Positions 1-5,882 of a DNA stretch of 7,317 nt are shown piece after piece. Every line of letters begins with the position of its first letter. Position 1 is the first letter of the stretch. The notes beneath the pieces were generated by a model that made no database searches, was not told the origin of the DNA, and saw only the letters and a list, made by a program, of their open reading frames with translations. Source of the stretch: CAJXJP01 sp034111025 (GTDB lineage Bacteria; Patescibacteriota; Gracilibacteria; BD1-5; UBA6164). The stretch is from NCBI GenBank assembly GCA_034111025.1, contig JAWUYB010000019.1, positions 1 to 7,317 of the forward strand. The letters are read 5' to 3'. The translations under genes and the position numbers were made by a program.

Positions 1-62
1 TTTAATATAGTATCTATTGTATTTTTTAAGTATCATCCGATCAACAATAGGATTATAATTTC

Positions 63-293
63 ACACATGAAAAAACCATGGCCAAGAGTGCAATCTCAGC
101 CATGGTTTTTTAGTTTATATTTTTGTTATGTTTTTTGTTCACATTTTTTAGCCTCTCTATATTCAAACGAATCTAGGTGAAACTTTAATTTGTAAAATAA
201 AAAATGGTGAATTACCCAACACCAGCACGTAAATTTATTACTTTGAATTTCTCTTTTGTGAGGGAGAAGTTAGGGAAAGCTAAGAATAGATAA
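63..293. repeat. Direct repeat, copy 1 (about 232 bp)
   Basis: This partner of 1902-2134 starts with ACACATG and its hairpin and ends at the TAA at 291-293. The two small frames seen in copy 2 are conserved here: plus 204-293 (29 residues, MVNYPTPARKF...FSFVREKLG) and a minus frame ending NLRAGVG with TAA at 212-214. Both copies share the same upstream frame breaks. With copy 2 it brackets module D. The 184 nt between this repeat and the module D terminator hold no gene I can support. Confidence 0.8.
70..111. terminator. Hairpin terminator inside repeat copy 1
   Basis: A perfect 13-bp stem (AAAAAACCATGGC / GCCATGGTTTTTT) around a 16-nt loop. It has the same arms as the hairpin at 1909-1950, with A6/T6 flanks. 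Confidence 0.75.
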
Positions 294-477
294 TGAATTC
301 TCTTTACAGTTTGATGCAAGAAGATTATTTTTTAATATTATATGATTATTTCGTTTTTTACGTAGATATATTCGTATTTACAACCATCTCAAAGTATTTA
401 AATTGTTATTTTGATAATTTAAATATTTTAATTACCCACTATTATAAATATAACAACTACTCTGTTCGCTTATAATC

Positions 478-515
478 AAAAAATAAAGTAGATATTTCTA
501 TCTACTTTATTTTTT
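478..515 (-). terminator. Rho-independent terminator after module D
   Basis: A perfect 17-bp stem (A6 then TAAAGTAGATA, and its complement) with a TTTC loop and a T-run on the minus strand, 21 nt past the stop of the DUF4279-like gene. It is usable in both directions. Confidence 0.8.
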
Positions 516-536
516 TAATATTATTAAGATTTTCTC

Positions 537-944
537 TTATTTATCTCATAAACAATAAATATCTAAATCTAAATCTGCTCATAACTCTCATAAAAACTTT
601 ATATATTTCGATTCAATATAACCACAAGGATTTACATCATTACTATATCTAATTATAGATAAAGTAAATTCGCATCATTTTTTTCATAATTTAACTAATT
701 TTTCCTTAATTGGTATTAATATCTTATACAAAGCATCAATATGTAATTCTAAATCTTCTACATTCTTATTAACTCAAGATTGTATTATCCAAATATTTTG
801 ATCATTAATAGCTCATTTTTCAGAATTATTTATTCTTCATCATTTCTCACTAAATGAATCACATTTTAATCACAGTATATTATTAATTTCAGTATATGAT
901 ATTTCATTAGAAAAAACCGAAAAGTCTACAATTATTTCATTCAT
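537..944 (-). CDS. DUF4279-like immunity protein of module D
   Basis: This is a 135-residue soluble protein from ATG at 944 to TAA at 537-539, with about ten TGA read as Gly. The order fits the DUF4279 family as I know it: an N-terminal strand and helix with a LGL turn (residues 24-26), a Gly-rich loop, the IW strand (51-52), a helix VEDLELHIDALYKIL (62-76), a second helix and strand, and the end LGADLDLDIY (121-130). The glycine of the last motif is encoded by TGA, which supports the recoding. The gene begins 18 nt after the module D toxin stop and ends just before a strong terminator. DUF4279 proteins are often found next to polymorphic toxins, so immunity is likely; which toxin it blocks is inferred from adjacency. 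No clear Shine-Dalgarno is visible. Confidence 0.75.
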
Positions 945-962
945 TTTTTTATTAGTTAATTA

Positions 963-1838
963 TTAAAAGTCATTGATATTATATCAAGGATATTCAGGAT
1001 TAGAGGTTCCTCTTCATGTTTTTCTTTTATAATATATTTCACCAATTTTATCTTTGAATAAATCAAATTTCGATCCATTCTTTTTTGGTTTTAAATCATG
1101 AATATTAATTCATTTGCTTTTTAATTTTTTAATTTCTCAGCTAGATAACATTTTATCCTGTTTAAAATTATTACCAGTACCATTGCTACTACTCATCATT
1201 GCACCACCTAATGTAGCAATTCATACTCATGTTGCCATGGTTCCACATGAAGCTCAAGCTGATATTGCTGGTGCTGTACAAACTAATAATCAAGGTCACG
1301 TAGGTGAAGCAATAACTGCACACCCTCATGTTATAGTAACAGAAGTAGCACAAGCAGGTGCTGACATTGCAGCAACTGCTGTTCCTCAGGCTATCAGAGT
1401 TTTTCAAATATTATTTTGTATTTCTTCTTGATTTGCAGCTAAATAATCTAATATATCGATTGTATCCTCCGCAAAGCTTGTAACAAAATCATGTACAACT
1501 ATAGTAGTCTTCTCCGTCCCCATTAAATCAACAAACATAACAGGATTATTCCCTACGTATGCATATAAATTCACATCATCTGCGATATCGATTGGGTCAC
1601 GAGAGATAAATCTTCCGGTTGTTGGGTTATAGTATCTCGCTCTGTGGTAGTAGAGTTTGATTTCAGGATTGTATTCTCTACCCGTATATAGTATAGTGTT
1701 ATTAGTCGTTGTATTAGTAATACTGCTACGGTTTCTATTAGTATCTAGAATATATGGTGTACCAAAAGTATCGTAGTCGTACTCTTCTTTGAGTGTACCA
1801 GTTTCATCGGTAATTGCAATAATACATCTTAAATGCTG
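963..1838 (-). CDS. Orphan Rhs C-terminal fragment with hydrophobic linker and short toxin domain (module D)
   Basis: Rhs homology opens right after an in-frame TAA (1839-1841) as HLRCIIAITDETG, a damaged form of DHLGSIIAITDETG. It continues through YDTFGTPY, LYTGREYN, TGRFISRDP and VNLYAYVGNN to DLMG: 291 codons to TAA at 963-965, with no ATG before 1538. The core is more diverged than modules A-C and holds no TGA, while the tip holds about twelve. The 184-residue tip starts with a helix, then a Gly/Ala/Cys-rich hydrophobic stretch (about residues 143-220) typical of translocation linkers in Rhs toxins. It ends with a basic domain, INIHDLKP, DLFKDKIGEIYYKRK and GYNIND at the C-terminus. I recall this ending from short polymorphic toxin domains (type 33-like), but the name is uncertain. 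A DUF4279-like immunity gene follows. Without a start it is probably a silent donor cassette. Confidence 0.7.
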
Positions 1839-1901
1839 TTAACATATTAACACAATATTATTTATATATATAAATTTAAAAACTTAATTTTCAAGAATTT
1901 T

Positions 1902-2134
1902 ACACATGAAAAAACCATGGCTAAGAGTGCAATCTCAGCCATGGTTTTTTAGTTTATATTTTTGTTAGTTTTTTTTACTTTACATTTTTTAGCCTCTCTA
2001 TATTCAAACGAACCTAGGTGAAACTTTGATTTGTAAAATAAAAAATGGTGAATTACACAACACCAGCACGTAAATTTATAACTTTAAATTTCTCTTTTGT
2101 AAGGGAAAAATTAGGGAGAGCTAAAAATAAGTAG
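1902..2134. repeat. Direct repeat, copy 2 (about 232 bp)
   Basis: This is about 90% identical by eye to 63-293, in the same orientation, offset by about 1.84 kb. It starts with ACACATG and a long hairpin and ends near the TAG at 2132-2134. Differences in the last 90 nt fall mostly on third codon positions. This fits the plus frame from ATG 2045 (29 residues, MVNYTTPARKF...) and equally a minus frame ending in NLRAGVV before TAA, so a coding past is likely but the strand is not settled. Upstream frames are broken. It could be the eroded 3' end of a transposase or another gene plus its terminator. It separates modules C and D. Confidence 0.8.
1909..1950. terminator. Hairpin terminator inside repeat copy 2
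   Basis: A perfect 13-bp stem (AAAAAACCATGGC / GCCATGGTTTTTT) with a 16-nt loop. The A6/T6 ends would allow termination on either strand. It differs from the copy at 70-111 by one loop base only, so both arms have been kept intact. Confidence 0.75.
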
Positions 2135-2156
2135 AGAATTTTAAAAAATTTTATTC

Positions 2157-2198
2157 AATACCCCCCCCCCAAAGACTTAGTCTTCGGGGGGGGGTATT
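2157..2198 (-). terminator. C10/G9 hairpin after module C, probable terminator
   Basis: Left arm: AATA, C10 (2161-2170), A, AAGAC; loop TTA; right arm: GTCTT, C, G9 (2186-2194), TATT. One A/C mismatch and one bulged C interrupt an otherwise complete stem of about 18 pairs. It lies 21 nt beyond the stop of the module C immunity gene. It has no immediate T-run on the minus strand, though a T6 follows about 14 nt further on. The GC homopolymers are strikingly unlike the surrounding AT-rich DNA. Confidence 0.6.
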
Positions 2199-2219
2199 TT
2201 ATATTCACTGCAGTAAGTA

Positions 2220-2639
2220 CTAGTTATTAAAATATCCAACTAAATATAATATAAAAGTTATTCCTCAAATAAGAGATAAATATAATCCAAAATTATTTAA
2301 GGTTTTATATAAACTATCTTTTATATTATGTCTATTTTTTATAAAATGAATTCATGGAATAAAAAATAAAAAGAAGAAAAATAAAAAAAATAAATATCCT
2401 ATATAATATTCCACTTCTTGAACTGAAAGTCACATATACCTTAGATAAAAAGATACTATCAATAAACAAAACAAAGATAATATTGCTATTATGAGTGTTA
2501 ATTTCATATTGTTAGATACAATAATGTTTTGCTTTTCATGCCTTGTTATAGATTGAAATTTTATTCAAACAATAGTTGTTATTATAGTAAATAACAGAAA
2601 ACCAAAAGCATAAATTTCAAATTCGGTTAAATTTCACAT
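2220..2639 (-). CDS. Four-helix membrane protein, putative immunity protein for module C
   Basis: This is a 139-residue frame from ATG at 2639, 9 nt past the toxin stop, to TAG at 2220-2222. The second codon is TGA (Gly), so under the standard code it would end at once; several more TGA follow. Likely membrane segments lie near residues 8-27, 46-66, 79-100 (an almost pure Phe/Leu run) and 118-137, with a Lys/Arg-rich loop at 101-113. No family is recognised. The general plan (about 130-140 residues, four helices) resembles the module A partner, though I see no clear sequence match between them. A membrane immunity protein pairs sensibly with the hydrophobic, Gly-rich tip of module C. The role is inferred from position. 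Confidence 0.7.
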
Positions 2640-2648
2640 ATTAAACAG

Positions 2649-4070
2649 TTAATCAAATAAACCTCAAAAGCTGGTTGCTATAAAACCTCATAAATTTGAA
2701 AGCATATTAGACGTTCTTCATGTAGCATTACTAATAAAACCATATTTATTAGGAGAATAATATCCATGATACCTATATGAGGTAAAATTGAATTTCACAG
2801 AAGGTACTTTTGCAACTATCTTAAGTGTAGATCATAGAATCTTACCTCATCAAAACATTACAGCTTCTTTTAATACCTTTATAGGGTCTTTTTCAATAAA
2901 ACCTTCTGCTACACCCAAAGTTAAACTAACTCATCAAGTTACAGCAATACCTAATCATGCAGCAGGAGCTAAAGGAGTAGCTAATCCAGGCAACATTACT
3001 AGAGTCATACCATCAGACCAAGCTTTAACATCTCTCATAACTAAAATAGTTATACTCGGTTGTTCTATAGTATTTTTCTTTTCTGTTCAAAATAAATCTA
3101 TATACATAATTGGATTATTCCCTACATACGCATACAAATTCACATCATCAGCAATATCTATTGGATCTCTTGATATAAATCTACCAAGTTGTGGGTTGTA
3201 ATATCTCGCTCTGTTGTAGTAGAGTTTTAATCCTCTATCATATTCTCTCCCAGTATACATTCTTGTATTCCCTATTGGAGATTTCTTGAGTCTTGTTATT
3301 GTTCCGTCTGATTTTTTAGTGTATGGTTTTCAGAATATATCGTATGAATATTCTTCAACTATAGTACCAGTTTCATCAGTGATTGCAATAATACTTCCTA
3401 AATGGTCTTTTTGGTAGTAGTAGGTATTAGTTTCTGTGTATTGTTCTTTGATTTTTCTTGTTTTGGTAACTCATTTTTTATTCACGTATTCTTCTTCTAT
3501 TTTTCTGGTTTTGTTTTCTATGAGTTTCATAGAAAGCACATCATCAAGAGAGTCTGAATATGTAAATTGTTTAGAGTTTTTTAACTTGTCTTTTTTAGAA
3601 TAGTTTTCTTCTAAGATAACGTGTTGGTTTGCATAGATATAGTTTCTATAACTTCCGTTGTTAAATAGTTTTTGGATTCTTCTTCAGAGAACATCGTAGC
3701 TTATTTGTACGATTTTTTGTTTGTGTTCTATTTCATCAGTTTCAGAACCATTTACTTTTTTATAGATATTCTTTTCTATTTTAACCAGTCTGTTTTTGTA
3801 ATCATATGAGTAAATATATTGTCTTTTGTTATTCAACATATTTCAGATCATGTTTCCGTTAGCATCGTAGATGAGTCTTCATTCTAGTTCGATTTCTTCT
3901 TCCTCTTCGATTACTTCTTCAGGGATTTCTTCTTCTAGGAATTCTTCTTCTGTGATTATTTGAGTATCTACAACTTCGATAGAACCTGTAGTAGTAGTAT
4001 CTGGGATAATTTCTCATGTACCAGTTTCTTCTTCTATTTCATATCAAATTACAAAAAAACATATAATCAT
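2649..4070 (-). CDS. Truncated Rhs/YD-repeat protein with glycine-rich hydrophobic tip (module C)
   Basis: The frame runs from ATG at 4070 (inside the preceding terminator) to TAA at 2649-2651 and gives 473 residues with about 17 TGA read as Gly. The order is: hydrophobic start MIICFFVIGY, Glu-rich linker, YDANGN (68-73), YDVLGRR (125-131), a tandem KTRKI-E-E-Y repeat, DHLGS (222), YDIFGKPY (TGA at residue 247), RFISRDP (about 300) and the junction DLFG (TGA at 328). It is closely similar to module A along the core. The tip (about 145 residues) is rich in Gly, Ala, Leu and Val (LPGLATPLAPAAGLGIAV, VTGGVSLTLGVAEGF) and ends with aromatic-rich FTSYRYHGYYSPNKYGF and NLGGFIATSFGGLFD. I do not recognise it; a membrane-inserting toxin is a reasonable guess. 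The start is doubtful because the core looks 5'-truncated. A membrane protein gene follows after 9 nt. Confidence 0.75.
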
Positions 4071-4093
4071 AATGAATGATTATATGTTTTTTT
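4053..4093 (-). terminator. Rho-independent terminator after module B
   Basis: A perfect 17-bp stem with a 7-nt loop has A7/T7 at its ends, giving a T-run on the minus strand 5 nt past the stop of the last module B gene. The same hairpin contains the only ATG (4068-4070) that opens the module C Rhs frame, so the module C core is fused directly to this terminator. Confidence 0.85.
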
Positions 4094-4098
4094 ATTTT

Positions 4099-4350
4099 CT
4101 AAATTATACTAATATACCACTTACTAATATCTAACAGAATATATAATATTATTCAAATACCTAATATTATATTTAATAGTTTGTATGTTATTTTACTTTT
4201 TTTATTTATAAAATATTTATATAAATAAAGTAAAATAATTATAATGAATATTACTATAAAATAGTTTTCTAATATAGATAATATATCAATTATTGTATAA
4301 CTTGATTTTTCTCAGTTCCTTATATAATTTTCAATTTGTATTTCATTCAT
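4099..4350 (-). CDS. Small membrane protein, second candidate immunity gene of module B
   Basis: This is an 83-residue frame from ATG at 4350 to TAG at 4099-4101, with two TGA read as Gly (residues 13 and 66). A short polar N-terminus with several Glu residues is followed by two strong membrane segments, near residues 30-48 (a long run of Ile/Phe/Val) and 57-73, joined by a Lys-rich turn. It starts 15 nt after the preceding small gene and ends 5 nt before the next terminator, so the module B toxin and both small genes look like one transcript. I recognise no family. It could be an immunity subunit or a remnant of an older displaced module. Confidence 0.55.
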
Positions 4351-4365
4351 AATTTATTAATAATA

Positions 4366-4611
4366 TTATTTAAATTTATCAATATACATTGTAATAACAA
4401 AGATCAATAAACTTAAAATTAAATATGGTAATATTTGAATTCATTGAACTGATAATTGTGCTCAAGATTCATTAATATCATTAAAGAAAAAATTAAAGTA
4501 AATTATCCATAATACACTAACAATTATATAATAATAAAATGAATATTTAAAGTTTTTTCTTTTCTTATATAACATAAAAAGCACTATAATCCATACCAAA
4601 TAAATTATCAT
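4366..4611 (-). CDS. Small membrane protein, first candidate immunity gene of module B
   Basis: This is an 81-residue frame from ATG at 4611 to TAA, with two TGA read as Gly near the middle (ESG and VQG). Hydrophobic segments lie near residues 2-15, 24-43 and 58-76, so about three membrane helices, with a basic loop (YKKRKNFKY). It begins 17 nt after the module B toxin stop. The sequence GGGAGA, just before that stop, is the nearest purine-rich stretch. No family is recognised. Position between a toxin tip and a terminator suggests immunity. Because a second small membrane protein follows, the true partner could be either gene or both together. Confidence 0.6.
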
Positions 4612-4628
4612 AATAAGTTAATTATAAA

Positions 4629-5441
4629 TTATCTCCCGTTAGGGAATATATTAAAATAAGTTTCAAGTAATACCTCTCTAGTAATTTCTCAAGATTTAGT
4701 ATTATCTGCTAAATTTATACCTGCTTCGTAAAATTTCCAATCATCTTTTTCATTTCATATGATTGTTTTTTTATATCCATCATCATATCATTTTGAAGTA
4801 GCAATTAATCAACCTGTTTTCAGCATAATACTTCAATATCAAGCTTTTCTACCATTATATCAATATAGTATATTTCATATATCAGCTAACCAGATATCTT
4901 TTCACTCAATTACTATTTTTTTTCATGATCACGATGTTTTCCAATTTTCATCAATGAATAATGCTTTTTTTCTAATTGATTTATTAAGTTTAATATTTCA
5001 CATCTCAGTATTCAATGTAACTTTTCAGAAAATTGTATGAGTATCAAAAGAATATAAATTATCAAAAAATGCTCACAAATAATTAAATCTATCTAGAATC
5101 ATAATTAACGCTTTTTCTCTTCCCATCAAATCAACAAACATCACACTATTATTCCCTACATACGCATACAAATTCACATCATCAGCAATATCAATTGGAT
5201 CTCTTGATATAAATCTACCAAGTTGTGGGTTATAGTATCTGGCTCTGTTGTAGTAGAGTTTTAATCCTCTATCATATTCTCTTCCTGTATACATTCTTGT
5301 ATTTCAAATTTTCGATTTCTTGAGTTTTGTTATTGTTCCGTCTGATTTTTTAGTGTATGGTTTTCAGAATATGTCGTATGAATATTCTTCAACTATAGTA
5401 CCAGTTTCATCAGTGATTGCAATAATACTTCCTAGATGGTC
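4629..5441 (-). CDS. Orphan Rhs C-terminal fragment with toxin-44-like tip (module B)
   Basis: Homology to the module A and C cores begins abruptly at DHLGS (5441) and runs through YDIFGKPY, MYTGREYD, GRFISRDP and VNLYAYVGNN to DLMG. The frame then continues as an unrelated tip of about 163 residues to TAA at 4629-4631, with many TGA codons read as Gly. In-frame upstream there is a TAA inside the terminator loop. The first ATG is at 5294 (221 residues); the only earlier start candidate is TTG at 5456. The tip contains DIWLADIGN..YGYNGRKAG, a conserved Gly/Leu stretch, GYDDG and a GINLADN-like end. I associate this pattern with polymorphic toxin type 44 (predicted nuclease), from memory. Two small membrane-protein genes follow. 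It is probably a displaced, poorly expressed tip that serves as a recombination donor. Confidence 0.75.
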
Positions 5442-5446
5442 GATAG

Positions 5447-5475
5447 AAAAAACCAAGACTTAGTCTTGGTTTTTT
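5447..5475 (-). terminator. Rho-independent terminator after module A
   Basis: A perfect 13-bp stem (AAAAAACCAAGAC / GTCTTGGTTTTTT) with a 3-nt loop ends in a six-T run on the minus strand. It lies 9 nt past the stop of the module A immunity gene. By symmetry it could work in both directions. The truncated Rhs homology of module B starts at 5441, only 5 nt past the T-run, so the hairpin also marks the module junction. Its core AAGACTTAGTCTT also occurs in the hairpin after module C. Confidence 0.85.
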
Positions 5476-5483
5476 ATAATTAT

Positions 5484-5876
5484 TTAGAATTTAATAAAAT
5501 CTCACCCTGTAATATTAACAAATTTAATATATAATGAAAGTCAAACTACAATCAATAAAAACAATAAATAAATAATATTATATTTAATTAATTTATTAGA
5601 AATTTTTATATAAGATAAAAATTTATTTTTTCCATATATTAAGAAAATAGTAATACATAAATATAATACACTTAATTTAAGAACATCAATTCAAATTAAT
5701 TTAAAACTACTAATATAAACACTATTAAATAATTCAGTAATTACTTTTATAAATAATAAATCATAAACAAGTACAAGAATTAACAGTAATTTTTTTTTTA
5801 TTTTTATATCTTTATATAGAAAGAGTAAAAAAATAAACGGTAATATATATAAAGAATTTATAATATATATATGCAT
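5484..5876 (-). CDS. Small four-helix membrane protein, putative immunity protein for module A
   Basis: With TGA as Gly, this ATG-initiated frame gives 130 residues and ends in TAA; under the standard code it stops at residue 61. It is strongly hydrophobic, with likely membrane segments near residues 3-21, 29-48, 62-82 and 100-118, separated by Lys-rich loops (DIKIKKK). I recognise no named family. It starts 6 nt after the stop of the Rhs gene and is followed by a strong hairpin terminator, the usual position of an immunity gene beside an Rhs tip. No clear Shine-Dalgarno precedes the ATG, so translation may be coupled to the Rhs gene. The immunity role comes from position only. A membrane immunity protein would fit a toxin acting at or across the membrane, which sits oddly with the soluble-looking, caspase-like tip. 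Confidence 0.7.
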
Positions 5877-5882
5877 AAGTTA

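Noticed and set aside
293..475. Plus-strand 60-codon frame between the repeat and the module D terminator
   Set aside because: Composition is that of random AT-rich DNA (Tyr, Phe, Asn, Ile), with no ribosome site and no motif; I do not call it a gene.
1189..1407. Minus-strand 72-codon frame rich in Cys and Ser
   Set aside because: It is an out-of-phase shadow of the module D toxin on the same strand, with no recognisable motif.
1114..1431. Plus-strand frame of 105 codons rich in Ala, His and Val
   Set aside because: It is antisense to the Gly/Ala-rich linker of the module D tip. The minus frame continues Rhs homology and is open under code 25.
63..2134. CRISPR array or intact insertion sequence from the repeated hairpins
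   Set aside because: There are only two long copies 1.8 kb apart, with no spacer pattern, no terminal inverted repeats and no intact transposase frame.
2788..3201. Plus-strand 137-codon frame
   Set aside because: It is antisense to the module C tip and Rhs core end. The minus strand carries conserved Rhs motifs.
4759..5040. Plus-strand 93-codon frame rich in Phe, Ser and Ile
   Set aside because: It is antisense to the module B tip, where the minus frame holds the toxin-44-like pattern.
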